From Streptomyces sp. NBC_01283 (GTDB lineage: Bacteria > Actinomycetota > Actinomycetes > Streptomycetales > Streptomycetaceae): a stretch of DNA of 64,000 bases. A program made the translations under genes and the position numbers. The stretch lies in contig NZ_CP108430.1 of the NCBI RefSeq assembly GCF_041435335.1, positions 6,671,001 through 6,735,000 of the forward strand, in the 5' to 3' direction. The notes under the pieces are model-generated. The model was not told the origin of the DNA. It did not search any database and was given only the letters and a program-made list of their open reading frames with translations. Positions 17,461 through 27,650 of the stretch are shown here, piece after piece; the first letter of the stretch is position 1; every line of letters begins with the position of its first letter.

Positions 17461-18018
17461 TCACGCAGGGTCGATCTCCCGCAAGAGACCCGTGGTCACG
17501 TCGAAGACGAATCCCCGCACGTCGTCGGTGTGCAGGAGGAACGGCGAGGTCCGCACCCGCTGCATCGACTGCCGCACGTCCTGGTCGACGTCGCGGAAGG
17601 CCTCCACCGCCCAGGAGGGCCGCTGGCCGACCTCGAGCTCCAGCTCGTGCCGGAACTCCTCGGTGAGGCTCTCCAGGCCACAGCTGGTGTGGTGGATCAG
17701 TACGACACTGCGCGTGCCGAGGGCGCGCTGGCTGATGGTCAGGGAGCGGATGACGTCGTCGGTGACCACGCCGCCCGCGTTGCGGATCGTGTGGCAGTCG
17801 CCCAGTTCGAGGCCGAGCGCGTCGTGGAGGTCGATGCGGGCGTCCATGCAGGCGACGACGGCCACGCCGAGGACAGGGCGGGCGTCCATGCCGGGATCGG
17901 TGAAGCCGGAGGCGTACGTCTGGTTCGCCTCGACGAGACGGTCCGTGACGGTGCCGGCGGCTATGTCACCGCTCGGCTCTGCGGGGAAGCGGCCCGTAGG
18001 GGATGCGGAAGTCGACAT
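17461..18018 (-). CDS. Beta-class carbonic anhydrase
   Basis: A 185-residue protein of the beta carbonic anhydrase fold, which interconverts CO2 and bicarbonate at a zinc ion. The zinc site is complete: C57-x-D59-x-R61 (CMDAR) and H110-x-x-C113 (HTSC). The segment TIRNAGGVVTDDVIRSL and the ending FDVTTGLLREI are typical of the small actinobacterial subgroup. ATG 18018 has TACCGT seven bases upstream and no Shine-Dalgarno, suggesting a leaderless mRNA. It is divergent from the dcw cluster and about 230 bases from moxR on the same strand. Confidence 0.88.
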   Translation of the reverse strand: MSTSASPTGRFPAEPSGDIAAGTVTDRLVEANQTYASGFTDPGMDARPVLGVAVVACMDARIDLHDALGLELGDCHTIRNAGGVVTDDVIRSLTISQRALGTRSVVLIHHTSCGLESLTEEFRHELELEVGQRPSWAVEAFRDVDQDVRQSMQRVRTSPFLLHTDDVRGFVFDVTTGLLREIDPA

Positions 18019-18440
18019 GACTATGACGGTAGTCGGCACTGATCGCTCGGGCCCGCTGTGAGAAGGGACAAAGAACGTCAATGAGTCTTGTTGTGAGCTA
18101 ACCCACAGGGGCGCGACGGCTACCCCCGAACGGGTGACGAGGGGCGTTTTGCGGCTCCTCCACGACCGGTCCGCGACGCGCAGGCCAGTTGATTGACCGG
18201 GCGACACGGTGGACTAAAGTGACGCGAAGTGGGAGGGCCGTGACCTGCTCCCCGCTGGACTGTTCACACCGGGGATTCCCTGAATCCCCCCGCGTGCGCG
18301 GCGCGTACGCACGGCTCGGCCTCCTCCCGCTCCCGGTCGGCTGACGCCACTTCCCCGGCGCCAGCAGGCCGTTCCCCTTCCCGAGCGGGCGGGGACCCGG
18401 CCGTGTGCACGTCTCGCCGCGCCGGATCTGAGAGGGCCCT
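18019..18440. other. Intergenic region between carbonic anhydrase and rsmH
   Basis: A 422-base gap. It contains the minus-strand -10 TACCGT (18026-18031) for the carbonic anhydrase, the plus-strand promoter for rsmH (18193-18220), and a possible 34-codon leader ORF (18240-18344, GTG start, GGGAGGG ribosome site at 18231-18237). The last ~95 bases are GC-rich untranslated leader. No mraZ gene is present here. Confidence 0.6.
18193..18220 (+). promoter_or_regulatory. Promoter of rsmH and the dcw cluster
   Basis: TTGACC (18193-18198) and TAAAGT (18215-18220) with a 16-base spacer, a good match to the HrdB-type consensus. Predicted start near 18227, leaving a ~215-base leader. Confidence 0.7.
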
Positions 18441-19397
18441 TTGAGCCAGACCCGACACGTCCCGGTGATGCTCCAGCGATGCCTGGACCTGTTGGCCCCC
18501 GCGCTCGCCCAGCCGGGCGCGGTCGTCGTCGACTGCACCCTCGGACTCGGCGGCCACAGCGAGGCCCTGCTGTCCACCTTCCCGTCGGCCCGCCTCATCG
18601 GCCTCGACCGCGACAAGGAAGCGCTGCGGCTCTCCGGGGAGCGCCTCGCGCCCTTCGGCGACCGGGCCGATCTGGTGCACGCGGTCTACGACGAACTGCC
18701 CGAGGTGCTCGACCGGCTGGGCATCGCGAAGGTCCAGGGCGTCCTGTTCGACCTCGGCGTCTCCTCGATGCAACTCGACGAGGCGGACCGGGGCTTCGCC
18801 TACGCGCAGGACGCGCCCCTCGACATGCGCATGGACCAGACGACCGGCGTCAGCGCCGCCGAGGTCCTCAACACGTACGCACCGGGCGAACTGGTGCGGA
18901 TCCTGCGTCAGTACGGCGAGGAGAAGCAGGCCAAGCGCATCGTGGGCGCCGTCGTGCGCGAGCGCGAGAAGGAGCCGTTCAGCAACAGCGCGCGGCTCGT
19001 CGAGCTGATCCGCGACTCCCTGCCGCAGGCCGCCAAGCGCACCGGCGGCAACCCCGCCAAGCGCACCTTCCAGGCCCTGCGCATCGAGGTCAACGGCGAG
19101 CTGAGCGTCCTGGAGGCGGCCATCCCGGCGGCCGTGAAGGCGCTGGCCGTCGACGGCCGCATCGCTGTCCTGTCGTACCACTCGCTGGAGGACCGGCTGG
19201 TCAAGCAGGTGTTCGCGGCCGGTGCCGCGACGACCGCGCCGCCCGGCCTGCCCATCGTCCCCGAGCGCTACCAGCCCCGGCTCAAGCTGCTCACGCGCGG
19301 CGCCGAACTCCCCACCGAGGAAGAGATCGCCGAGAACCGCCGGGCGGCCCCGGCACGGCTGCGGGGTGCGCAGCGCATCCGCGAGGAGACCCCGTGA
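18441..19397 (+). CDS. rsmH: 16S rRNA (cytosine-1402-N4)-methyltransferase
   Basis: RsmH (MraW) methylates N4 of C1402 in the ribosomal decoding centre. It is 318 residues, a normal length. Motifs: [13 protein letters not shown] at the N-terminus, SAM-binding [45 protein letters not shown], and the C-terminal [18 protein letters not shown] start at 18441 is chosen because it keeps the invariant HVPVM head intact and follows GAGAGGG by six bases. It is the first gene of the dcw cluster, and ftsL follows after 48 bases. Confidence 0.93.
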   Translation: MSQTRHVPVMLQRCLDLLAPALAQPGAVVVDCTLGLGGHSEALLSTFPSARLIGLDRDKEALRLSGERLAPFGDRADLVHAVYDELPEVLDRLGIAKVQGVLFDLGVSSMQLDEADRGFAYAQDAPLDMRMDQTTGVSAAEVLNTYAPGELVRILRQYGEEKQAKRIVGAVVREREKEPFSNSARLVELIRDSLPQAAKRTGGNPAKRTFQALRIEVNGELSVLEAAIPAAVKALAVDGRIAVLSYHSLEDRLVKQVFAAGAATTAPPGLPIVPERYQPRLKLLTRGAELPTEEEIAENRRAAPARLRGAQRIREETP

Positions 19398-19445
19398 AGC
19401 GCGCCCGCCGGGAGGACCCGTGAACGGCGTCCCTGAGGAGGCCCC

Positions 19446-20000
19446 ATGAGCAAGAAGCCCGAGCTGCGGGGGAGGGCGGCCCGCCTCGCGCGGCTGCTGC
19501 CGTCGGGGCCGAGCCAGGCCGCGCGCACGCCGTTCGTGCTGCTCGTCGTGCTGCTGCTCGGCGGCGGCCTGATCACGCTGCTCATCCTGAACTCCTCGCT
19601 CAACGAAGGCTCGTTCCAGCTGAGCGAGCTCAAGAAGGAGACGACGGAGCTCACGGACCAGGAGCAGGAGCTCCAGCGGGACGTGGACGCCTACGCCGCC
19701 CCCGACGCCCTCCAGCAACGCGCCCGTGAGCTCGGCATGGTGCCGGGCGGCGACCCGGCCTTCCTGAACCCGGACGGCACCGTGCGCGGCGTTCCCGGGG
19801 CCGCCGAGCAGTCCTCCGCGCTGCGGCCCGAGCCGCGCCCGCAGGAGGTGGCGTCCCCGGCGCCCTCGGTCTCCATCCCGGTGGCGCCCTCGCCCTCACC
19901 GCCCCAGGCGGTCCCGGCGTCCCCGGTGCCCTCCGCCCCGGACGCCCCGCCCACGCCCGACGCCCCCGCGACGCCCGGCTCCACGACCTCCGGCAGGTGA
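19446..20000 (+). CDS. ftsL: Cell division protein FtsL-like
   Basis: A 184-residue bitopic membrane protein: basic head, one membrane helix (about residues 29-49), a short Leu-rich coiled coil (FQLSELKKETTELTDQEQELQRDVDAY), the RARELGMVPG segment, and a Pro/Ala/Ser-rich disordered tail of ~80 residues outside the cell. Position between rsmH and ftsI and this architecture identify it as the FtsL/septum-formation-initiator subunit that recruits and activates FtsI-FtsW with DivIC/FtsB. The long Pro-rich tail is an actinobacterial feature. A GAGGAGG ribosome site precedes the ATG. Two 10-codon frames fill the gap after rsmH. Confidence 0.85.
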   Translation: MSKKPELRGRAARLARLLPSGPSQAARTPFVLLVVLLLGGGLITLLILNSSLNEGSFQLSELKKETTELTDQEQELQRDVDAYAAPDALQQRARELGMVPGGDPAFLNPDGTVRGVPGAAEQSSALRPEPRPQEVASPAPSVSIPVAPSPSPPQAVPASPVPSAPDAPPTPDAPATPGSTTSGR

Positions 20001-20005
20001 CTTAA

Positions 20006-21970
20006 GTGACGGACCGCCAACCCCCGCGACGCAGGGTCCCGGGTCCCGCGCGGCCCTCGCGCCCCGCCCGCCCCGGCGAACAGCGCCGCGCGGGCGGCGG
20101 GCCGCGCCCCGCCGCCCGCCGCCCGCGCCCCGCCCCCAAGCAGCAGGCCCGCACCATCCGGCTCGGCAGCCCGCGGCCCCGCCTTCGCATGGTGAGCCTC
20201 GGTCTGACCCTGGTGATGCTGGCCTTCGTCGTACGCCTCCTGCAGGTGCAGGCGGTCGACGCGAGCGTGTACACCACCAAGGCCGAGAAGAACCGCTACT
20301 TCAGCCATGTCCTGACCGCCGAGCGCGGCGGCATCACCGACCGCCGCGGCGTCGAGCTCGCCGCCAGCGTGGACGCGTACGACATCACGGCCGACCCCAC
20401 GATGTTCACCGCGAAGGAGATGGGCATCAAGGACGGGCCCGAACAGGCCGCGGCGCTCCTCGCCCCGATCCTCGACAAGGACGTCGACCGGCTCACCGAG
20501 CAGCTCAAGACCCCCAAGACCCGCTACGTCCTGCTCGCCCGCCGGCAGACCCCGCAGGTCTGGAAGCAGATCAAGGACCTGCGCGGCGCGCTCGCCGACA
20601 AGGCGCGCACCGACGAGAAGAGCGCCAACGTCCTGGCGGGCGTCTTCCAGGACCCCAGCAGCAAGCGCGTGTACCCGAACGACGACCTGGGCGCCGGGAT
20701 ACTGGGCTGGGTCAACGCCGAGGGCAAGGGCGCCGGCGGCCTGGAACAGCAGCTCAACAAGGAGCTCGCGGGCAAGGACGGCAAGATCAGGTACGCCCAG
20801 TCCGGCGGCCACCAGGTGCCCACCGCGGGCAGCACGGAGACGCCCGCCGTGCCCGGCTCCGACGTCGAGCTCACCATCGACCGCGACATCCAGTGGGCCG
20901 CGCAGAACGCCATCACCGAGCAGGTGGAGAAGTCCAGGGCGGACCGCGGCTACGTGATAGTGCAGGACAACAAGACCGGCGAGATCCTCGCGATGGCCAA
21001 CGCCCCGGGCTTCGACCCGAACGACCTCTCGCAGGCCGACGGAACGGCGCTGGGCAACGCCTCGCTCCAGGACGCCTTCGAGCCCGGCTCGACCGCCAAG
21101 ATCATGTCGATGGCCGCCGTCCTGGAGGAGAACGCGGCCACGCCCGCCACCCACGTGACGGTGCCCAACCGGCTGCACCGCGGCGACCGGCTCTTCAAGG
21201 ACGACATCGACCACCCGACCTGGCACCTCACGCTCAGCGGCGTACTCGCCAAGTCCAGCAACATCGGCACGATCCTGGCCACCGGCGAGCTGGGCAAGAC
21301 CCAGCGGGAGGCCAACCGGTCGCTCTACTCGTACCTGCGGAAGTTCGGCATCGGCAGGGAGACCGGGCTCGGTTTCCCCGGCGAGACGTCCGGCATCTTC
21401 GCGCCCGCCGACAAGTGGTCCACTTCGCAGCAGTACACGATCCCGTTCGGCCAGGGCTTCTCGATCAACGCCATGCAGGCGGCCTCCGTCTACTCGACCA
21501 TCGCCAACGACGGCGTACGCATCGAGCCCACGCTGGTGCGCGGCACGAAGGGCCCCGACGGCCGCTTCACGCCCGCGCCCAAGCCCAAGAAGACCCGCGT
21601 GGTGAGCACGAAGACCGCCAAGACGGTGTCGCAGATGCTGGAGTCGGTCGTCGACGACGAAGAGGGCACGGGCACCAAGGCGCGCATCCGCGGCTACCGC
21701 ATCGCAGGCAAGACCGGTACGGCCAACCGGGTCGACCCGGAGACCGGCAGGTACAAGGGCTACACCTCGTCGTTCGCCGGGTTCGCGCCCGCCGACAAGC
21801 CGCGCGTCACCGTCTACTGCGCGATCCAGAACGCCACCAAGGGCAGCTACTTCGGCGGCCAGATCTGCGGCCCCATCTACAAGGAAGTCATGCAGTTCGC
21901 CCTCAAGACGCTCCAGGTTCCGCCCACCGGCAAGGGCCCGGCCCGGCTGCCCGTCTCCTTCGAACCCTGA
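20006..21970 (+). CDS. ftsI: Septal peptidoglycan transpeptidase (class B PBP)
   Basis: A 654-residue penicillin-binding protein for septal cross-linking. A long basic Pro/Arg-rich cytoplasmic head (~65 residues) precedes one membrane helix (LRMVSLGLTLVMLAFVVRLLQ), then a PBP dimerisation domain and a transpeptidase domain. Active-site motifs are S362-T-A-K, S417-S-N and K569-T-G. No PASTA domains follow. GTG 20006 is five bases after the ftsL stop, with only a weak ribosome site, so coupling to ftsL is likely. murE follows after 34 bases. Confidence 0.93.
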   Translation: MTDRQPPRRRVPGPARPSRPARPGEQRRAGGGPRPAARRPRPAPKQQARTIRLGSPRPRLRMVSLGLTLVMLAFVVRLLQVQAVDASVYTTKAEKNRYFSHVLTAERGGITDRRGVELAASVDAYDITADPTMFTAKEMGIKDGPEQAAALLAPILDKDVDRLTEQLKTPKTRYVLLARRQTPQVWKQIKDLRGALADKARTDEKSANVLAGVFQDPSSKRVYPNDDLGAGILGWVNAEGKGAGGLEQQLNKELAGKDGKIRYAQSGGHQVPTAGSTETPAVPGSDVELTIDRDIQWAAQNAITEQVEKSRADRGYVIVQDNKTGEILAMANAPGFDPNDLSQADGTALGNASLQDAFEPGSTAKIMSMAAVLEENAATPATHVTVPNRLHRGDRLFKDDIDHPTWHLTLSGVLAKSSNIGTILATGELGKTQREANRSLYSYLRKFGIGRETGLGFPGETSGIFAPADKWSTSQQYTIPFGQGFSINAMQAASVYSTIANDGVRIEPTLVRGTKGPDGRFTPAPKPKKTRVVSTKTAKTVSQMLESVVDDEEGTGTKARIRGYRIAGKTGTANRVDPETGRYKGYTSSFAGFAPADKPRVTVYCAIQNATKGSYFGGQICGPIYKEVMQFALKTLQVPPTGKGPARLPVSFEP

Positions 21971-22004
21971 GCCCCACCAGACTGAGCCCTACCAGGACGT
22001 ACCC

Positions 22005-23657
22005 GTGACAACGATCACTCCGGGGCCGGGGAACCAGCCCCCGCCACACCGCCCGCTTCGCCCAACGGCGGGTCAGCCCGGTACGCTCACCGCCGTGCCA
22101 CACGCTGATCAGTCCCAAACCACCCAGAAGGGCGTTCCCGTGACATATCCGGGACCGCCGCGGCCGGTCCAGGTCTCCGCGACCCCGCTCGCCAGGATCG
22201 CCGATCAGCTGGGCGTCGCCGCCCCGGGCGCGGGGGAGGTAAGCGGCATCACGCACGACTCCCGCGCGGTCCGGCCCGGCGACATCTACGCCGCCCTGCC
22301 CGGCGCCCGGCTGCACGGCGCGGACTTCGTCGCCCAGGCGGCCGACCTCGGCGCCGCCGCGATCCTCACCGACCCGACGGGCGCCGAACGCGCCGCCGTC
22401 ACGGGCCTGCCGGTCCTGGTCGTCGACGATCCGCGCGGCTCCATGGGCGAGCTCGCCGCCACCGTGTACGGCCATCCGGGCCGCGATCTGCTGCAGATCG
22501 GGATCACGGGCACGTCCGGCAAGACCACCACGGCGTACCTCGTCGAGGGCGGTCTCAAGGGCGTCCGGTCGACCGGCCTCATCGGCACGGTCGAGATGCG
22601 CATCGGTGACGAGCGGATCAAGTCCGAACGCACCACCCCCGAGGCGACCGACCTCCAGGCGCTGTTCGCGGTGATGCGCGAGCGCGGCGTCGAGGCCGTC
22701 GCCATGGAGGTCTCCAGCCACGCCCTCGTGCTCGGCCGGGTGGACGGCTGCGTCTTCGACGTCGCCGTCTTCAACAACCTCAGCCCGGAGCACATGGAGT
22801 TCCACTCCGGCATGGAGGACTACTTCCAGGCCAAGGCGCAGCTGTTCACCAAACAGCGCTCCAAGGTCGGAGTGGTCAACTTCGACGACGAGTACGGGCG
22901 CCGGCTCATCACCGAGTCGGAGGTCCCCGTCACGACCTTCTCCGCCGAGGGCCACCCCGACGCCGACTGGCGCGCGGAAGGCGTCGAGGTCACGCCGTTC
23001 GACTCCACGTTCGTCGCGGTCGGCCCGCAGGGGGAGCGGATCACCGCGAAATCCCCGCTGGCCGGACCGTTCAACGTCGCCAACACGCTCTCCGCGATCG
23101 TCTCGCTGGCCGTCGCCGGGATCGACCCGCAGCAGGCCGCCGACGGCATCGGCGCCGTGGCCGGTGTGCCGGGCCGCCTGGAGCGCATCGACGCGGGCCA
23201 GCCCTACCTCGCGGTCGTCGACTACGCCCACAAGACGGACGCCGTCGAATCGGTCCTGCGCGCCCTGCGCAAGGTCACCGAGAACAAGCTGCACATCGTC
23301 CTCGGCTGCGGCGGCGACCGGGACAAGACCAAGCGGATGCCGATGGGCGCCGCGGCGGCCAGGCTCGCCGACACCGCCGTACTGACCTCCGACAACCCGC
23401 GCGGCGAGGACCCCCTCGCGATCCTCGCCACGATGCTCGCGGGCGCCGCCGACGTGCCGTCCCACGAGCGCGGCGACGTCGCCGTGTTCGAGGACCGTGC
23501 CGCCGCCATCCGCGCCGCCGTCGCCCGGGCCCAGCCGGGCGACACGGTGCTCGTCGCGGGCAAGGGCCACGAGCAGGGACAGGACATCGCCGGGGTGGTG
23601 CGTCCCTTCGACGACCGCCAGGTACTTCGCGAAGCAATCCAGCAAACCCAGGGATGA
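22005..23657 (+). CDS. murE: UDP-MurNAc-tripeptide synthetase (diaminopimelate-adding)
   Basis: Adds the third peptide residue to UDP-MurNAc-dipeptide in the cytosol. The ATP-binding ITGTSGKTTTAYLVEGG and central YAHKTDAVESVL are present, and the TSDNPRGEDP segment carries the DNPR signature for diaminopimelate (LL-DAP expected in Streptomyces). The first ~55 residues are Pro-rich and not part of the fold. GTG 22005 is the longest start. GTG 22095 has a TACGCT -10 seven bases upstream and may be the start of a leaderless internal transcript. GTG 22140 is a third choice. murF begins four bases after the stop. Confidence 0.92.
   Translation: MTTITPGPGNQPPPHRPLRPTAGQPGTLTAVPHADQSQTTQKGVPVTYPGPPRPVQVSATPLARIADQLGVAAPGAGEVSGITHDSRAVRPGDIYAALPGARLHGADFVAQAADLGAAAILTDPTGAERAAVTGLPVLVVDDPRGSMGELAATVYGHPGRDLLQIGITGTSGKTTTAYLVEGGLKGVRSTGLIGTVEMRIGDERIKSERTTPEATDLQALFAVMRERGVEAVAMEVSSHALVLGRVDGCVFDVAVFNNLSPEHMEFHSGMEDYFQAKAQLFTKQRSKVGVVNFDDEYGRRLITESEVPVTTFSAEGHPDADWRAEGVEVTPFDSTFVAVGPQGERITAKSPLAGPFNVANTLSAIVSLAVAGIDPQQAADGIGAVAGVPGRLERIDAGQPYLAVVDYAHKTDAVESVLRALRKVTENKLHIVLGCGGDRDKTKRMPMGAAAARLADTAVLTSDNPRGEDPLAILATMLAGAADVPSHERGDVAVFEDRAAAIRAAVARAQPGDTVLVAGKGHEQGQDIAGVVRPFDDRQVLREAIQQTQG
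22082..22087 (+). promoter_or_regulatory. Possible internal leaderless promoter (TACGCT) in murE
   Basis: TACGCT then 7 bases then an in-frame GTG at 22095, the same arrangement as before the Rv2175c-like gene. Confidence 0.4.
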
Positions 23658-23661
23658 ATCT

Positions 23662-25074
23662 GTGATCGCCCTCTCCCTCGCCGAGATCGCCACTGTCGTC
23701 GGCGGGCAGACGTACGACATACCGGATCCGTCCGTCCAGGTCACCGGACCGGTCGTCAGGGACTCCCGTGAAGTGGAGCCCGGCAGCCTCTTCGTCGCCT
23801 TCGCGGGCGAGCGCGCCGACGGCCACGACTACGCGTCAGCGGTGGTCGAAGCGGGCGCTGCCGCCGTCCTGGCCTCGCGCCCCGTAGGCGTACCCGCCAT
23901 CGTCGTCGACGACGTGCAGGCGGCGCTCGGCGCCCTCGCGCGGCACGTCGTGGAGCGGCTCGGCGCGACGCTCGTGGCGCTCACCGGCTCCGTCGGCAAG
24001 ACCAGCTCCAAGGACCTGCTCGCCCAGGTCCTGCGGAGCAAGGCGCCCACGGTCTTCACGCCGGGCTCGCTCAACAACGAGATCGGCCTGCCGCTCACCG
24101 CCCTCAGCGCCACCGACGAGACGCAGTTCCTCGTCCTGGAGATGGGCGCCCGCGGCATCGGCCACATCCGCTACCTCACCGGCCTCACCCCGCCGAAGAT
24201 CGGTCTCGTGCTCAACGTCGGCACCGCCCACATCGGCGAGTTCGGCGGACGCGAGCAGATCGCAGTGGCGAAGGGTGAACTCGTCGAGAGCCTCCCCGCC
24301 GACGGCACCGCCGTCCTCAACGCCGACGACCCGCTCGTCCGCGCCATGGCTTCGCGCACGAAGGCGCGCGTGCTCCTCTTCGGGGAGTCCGCCGACGCCG
24401 ACGTGCGTGCCGAGAATGTCCGGCTCACGGAGATCGGACAGCCTGCCTTTACGCTGCACACACCCTCCGGGTGCGGCGACGTGACCTTGCGGCTGTACGG
24501 TGAGCACCACGTGTCGAACGCGCTTGCCGCGGCCGCCGTCGCCCATGAGCTGGGCATGTCCGCAGACGAGATCGCCCGCGCGCTCTCCGAGGCGGGCACG
24601 CTGTCCCGCTGGCGGATGGAGGTCACCGAGCGCCCGGACGGCGTGACGGTCGTCAACGACGCCTACAACGCGAACCCCGAGTCCATGCGAGCCGCCCTGC
24701 GCGCGCTCGCGGCCATGGCCAAGGGACGTCGTACGTGGGCGGTGCTCGGTCACATGGCCGAGCTCGGTGACGAGGGGCTCGCCGAACACGACGCGGTCGG
24801 ACGGCTCGCTGTCCGGCTGAACGTGAGCAAGCTCGTGGCAGTCGGGGGCAGGGAAGCGTCCTGGCTCCAACTGGGCGCATACAACGAGGGTTCGTGGGGT
24901 GAGGAGTCGGTGCACGTGTCCGACGCACAGGCGGCGATCGACCTGCTGCGCAGCGAGCTGCGCCCGGGAGACGTCGTGCTGGTGAAGGCTTCCAGATCGG
25001 TCGGTCTCGAGCGGGTCGCCACGGCGCTGCTCGATGACGCCGCGTCGTCCGAGGGGCAGGTCGCCGGCCGATGA
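23662..25074 (+). CDS. murF: UDP-MurNAc-tripeptide--D-Ala-D-Ala ligase
   Basis: Adds D-Ala-D-Ala to finish the cytosolic UDP-MurNAc-pentapeptide. A 470-residue Mur ligase: N-terminal domain with [23 protein letters not shown]-binding [14 protein letters not shown], the central [13 protein letters not shown] and [10 protein letters not shown], and a C-terminal domain with [13 protein letters not shown] and [13 protein letters not shown] 23662 begins the fold at [14 protein letters not shown]. The open frame upstream lies inside murE. The stop overlaps the mraY start by four bases (ATGA). Confidence 0.95.
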   Translation: MIALSLAEIATVVGGQTYDIPDPSVQVTGPVVRDSREVEPGSLFVAFAGERADGHDYASAVVEAGAAAVLASRPVGVPAIVVDDVQAALGALARHVVERLGATLVALTGSVGKTSSKDLLAQVLRSKAPTVFTPGSLNNEIGLPLTALSATDETQFLVLEMGARGIGHIRYLTGLTPPKIGLVLNVGTAHIGEFGGREQIAVAKGELVESLPADGTAVLNADDPLVRAMASRTKARVLLFGESADADVRAENVRLTEIGQPAFTLHTPSGCGDVTLRLYGEHHVSNALAAAAVAHELGMSADEIARALSEAGTLSRWRMEVTERPDGVTVVNDAYNANPESMRAALRALAAMAKGRRTWAVLGHMAELGDEGLAEHDAVGRLAVRLNVSKLVAVGGREASWLQLGAYNEGSWGEESVHVSDAQAAIDLLRSELRPGDVVLVKASRSVGLERVATALLDDAASSEGQVAGR

Positions 25075-26141
25075 GGCAGATCCTCTTCGCGGGTGTGATC
25101 GGGCTCTTCCTGACCCTGGTCGGAACCCCGCTCCTTATCAAGTTCCTGGCCCGCAAGGGCTATGGGCAGTTCATCCGGGACGACGGCCCGCGCGAGCACC
25201 ACAGCAAGCGCGGTACGCCGACCATGGGTGGCATCGCCTTCATCCTCGCGACGCTCATCGCGTACTTCCTCACGAAGATCATCACGGGCACGGAGACCAC
25301 GCTCTCCGGGCTTCTCGTGCTCTTCCTGATGGCGGGCATGGGCCTCGTCGGGTTCCTCGACGACTACATCAAGATCGTCAAGCAGCGCTCGCTCGGTCTG
25401 CGCGCCAAGGCGAAGATGGCGGGACAGCTGATCGTCGGCATCGGCTTCGCCGTGCTCGCGCTGAACTGGCCGGACAGCCGCAACCAGACCCCGGCCTCCA
25501 CCAAGCTGTCGTTCGTCACGGACTTCGGCTGGTCGATCGGCCCGGTGCTGTTCGTGGTCTGGGCGCTGTTCATGATCCTCGCGATGTCGAACGGCGTGAA
25601 CCTCACCGACGGCCTCGACGGTCTCGCCACCGGCGCCTCCGTGATGGTCTTCGGCGCGTACACCTTCATCGGTGTCTGGCAGTACCAGGAATCCTGCGCC
25701 AACGCCGTCACGCTGACCAACCCACAGGCATGTTTCGAGGTCAGAGACCCACTCGACCTGGCCGTGGTGGCCTCCGCGCTGATGGGTGCCTGCTTCGGCT
25801 TCCTGTGGTGGAACACCTCGCCCGCCAAGATCTTCATGGGTGACACCGGCTCGCTCGCCCTCGGCGGCGCGCTCGCGGGTCTCGCGATCTGCTCCCGCAC
25901 GGAGCTGCTCATCGCGCTCCTCGGCGGCCTCTTCGTCCTGATCACCATGTCCGTCGTGATCCAGGTCGGCTCCTTCAAGATGACCGGCAAGCGGGTCTTC
26001 AAGATGGCGCCACTGCAGCACCACTTCGAACTCAAGGGGTGGTCCGAAGTCCTTGTGGTGGTCCGCTTCTGGATCATCCAGGGCATGTGCGTGATCGTCG
26101 GACTCGGCCTCTTCTACGCAGGATGGGCAGCCAAGAAGTGA
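25071..26141 (+). CDS. mraY: Phospho-N-acetylmuramoyl-pentapeptide transferase
   Basis: Integral membrane enzyme that transfers phospho-MurNAc-pentapeptide to undecaprenyl phosphate, making lipid I. It is 356 residues with about ten membrane helices. Signature motifs: [28 protein letters not shown] (catalytic Asp pair), [34 protein letters not shown] and the C-terminal [10 protein letters not shown]. It overlaps murF by four bases at its start and murD by four at its end, so translation of the three is coupled. Confidence 0.96.
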   Translation: MRQILFAGVIGLFLTLVGTPLLIKFLARKGYGQFIRDDGPREHHSKRGTPTMGGIAFILATLIAYFLTKIITGTETTLSGLLVLFLMAGMGLVGFLDDYIKIVKQRSLGLRAKAKMAGQLIVGIGFAVLALNWPDSRNQTPASTKLSFVTDFGWSIGPVLFVVWALFMILAMSNGVNLTDGLDGLATGASVMVFGAYTFIGVWQYQESCANAVTLTNPQACFEVRDPLDLAVVASALMGACFGFLWWNTSPAKIFMGDTGSLALGGALAGLAICSRTELLIALLGGLFVLITMSVVIQVGSFKMTGKRVFKMAPLQHHFELKGWSEVLVVVRFWIIQGMCVIVGLGLFYAGWAAKK

Positions 26142-27556
26142 CCAGCTGGCAGGGGAAGAACGTCACCGTCGCCGGGCTCGGCGTCTCCGGAATCCCGGCG
26201 GCCCGCGTGCTGCACGGCCTGGGCGCCGTCGTCACGGTCGTCAACGACGGCGACGACGAGCGCTCCCGTACGCAGGCCGAGGAGCTGACGGCGGAGGGCA
26301 TCACCGTCCGCCTCGGCGACGGGGCCACCCTGCCCGAAGGCACCGAGCTCGTCGTCACCACGCCCGGCTGGCAGCCGGACAAGCCGCTCTTCGCGGCGGC
26401 AGCGGCTGCCGGCGTCGAGGTGTGGGGCGACGTCGAGCTCGCCTGGCGCCTGCGCGGTCGGGACGGCAGAAAAGCAGCGCCGTGGCTCGCGGTCACCGGC
26501 ACGAACGGCAAGACCACGACCGTGCGCATGCTGGCCTCGATCCTGGAGGCGGCCGGTCTGCGCACCGCCGCCGTCGGCAACATCGGGGTCTCGCTCCTCG
26601 ACGTCGTCACCGGAGACGAGCCGTACGACGTGCTCGCCGTCGAGCTCTCCAGCTACCAGCTGCACTGGGCGCCCTCGCTGCGCGCCCACTCCGCGGCCGT
26701 CCTGAACCTCGCGCCGGACCACCTGGACTGGCACGGCTCCATGGAGGCGTACGCAGCCGACAAGGGCCGCGTGTACGAGGGCAATCAGATCGCCTGCGTC
26801 TACAACCTCGCCGACAAGGCGACCGAGGACCTCGTCCGCGAGGCCGACGTCGAAGAGGGCTGCCGCGCCATCGGTTTCACGCTGAATGCGCCCGCGCCCT
26901 CGCAACTGGGCGTCGTGGACGGCATTCTGGTCGACCGTGCGTTCGTGCCGGACCGTCAGAAGCAGGCGCAGGAGCTCGCCGAGATCTCCGACGTGCAGCC
27001 GCCCGCGCCGCACAACATCGCCAACGCCCTGGCCGCGGCGGCTCTCGCGCGCGCCTACGGCGTGCCCGCGACGGCCGTACGCGACGGCCTGCGCGCCTTC
27101 CGTCCCGACGCCCACCGCATCGAACACGTCGCCGACGTGGCCGAAGTGGCGTACGTGGACGACTCCAAGGCCACCAACACCCACGCCGCGGAAGCCTCGT
27201 TGGCCGCGTACGAGTCGATCGTCTGGATCGCGGGCGGGCTCGCCAAGGGCGCCACCTTCGACGAGCTGGTCAGCAAGTCGGCGAAGCGGCTCCGGGGTGT
27301 CGTCCTGATCGGCGCCGACCGCGCGCTGATCCGCGAAGCCCTGGCGCGACACGCGCCCGAGGTCCCGGTCGTCGACCTCGACCGGACCGACACTGGGGCG
27401 ATGTCCGAGGCGGTACGACAGGCGGCACGGCTCGCCGAGCCGGGGGACACCGTACTGATGGCTCCGGCCTGTGCGTCGATGGACATGTTCACCAACTACA
27501 ACAAGCGTGGTGACGCGTTCGCGGACGCGGTCCGCGAACTCGGCGCGAGCGCCTGA
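26138..27556 (+). CDS. murD: UDP-MurNAc-L-alanine--D-glutamate ligase
   Basis: Adds D-Glu to UDP-MurNAc-L-Ala. It is 472 residues. The N-terminal dinucleotide-like fold is [18 protein letters not shown]; the ATP site is [15 protein letters not shown]; then [25 protein letters not shown] and the C-terminal [17 protein letters not shown] and [15 protein letters not shown] 26138 overlaps the mraY stop (GTGA). An ATG at 26123 would add five residues (MGSQE) inside mraY and cannot be excluded. ftsW begins 80 bases later, after a short gap with its own ribosome sites. Confidence 0.94.
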   Translation: MTSWQGKNVTVAGLGVSGIPAARVLHGLGAVVTVVNDGDDERSRTQAEELTAEGITVRLGDGATLPEGTELVVTTPGWQPDKPLFAAAAAAGVEVWGDVELAWRLRGRDGRKAAPWLAVTGTNGKTTTVRMLASILEAAGLRTAAVGNIGVSLLDVVTGDEPYDVLAVELSSYQLHWAPSLRAHSAAVLNLAPDHLDWHGSMEAYAADKGRVYEGNQIACVYNLADKATEDLVREADVEEGCRAIGFTLNAPAPSQLGVVDGILVDRAFVPDRQKQAQELAEISDVQPPAPHNIANALAAAALARAYGVPATAVRDGLRAFRPDAHRIEHVADVAEVAYVDDSKATNTHAAEASLAAYESIVWIAGGLAKGATFDELVSKSAKRLRGVVLIGADRALIREALARHAPEVPVVDLDRTDTGAMSEAVRQAARLAEPGDTVLMAPACASMDMFTNYNKRGDAFADAVRELGASA

Positions 27557-27602
27557 CGCGGGCCCCAGCGGTCCGGGGCGCCCGGCACCCTTAGGAGGGC
27601 AC

Positions 27603-27650
27603 GTGGCAGCGTCGTGGCGGCTGGGCGGGGGTCCTGATGGCCGGCAGTAG
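27603..27650 (+). other. Possible 15-codon leader ORF overlapping the ftsW start
   Basis: GTG 27603 follows a consensus AGGAGG (27593-27598) by four bases and runs 15 codons to TAG at 27648-27650, overlapping the ftsW start (27637) in another frame. It could couple translation to ftsW. No evidence beyond the ribosome site. Confidence 0.3.
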
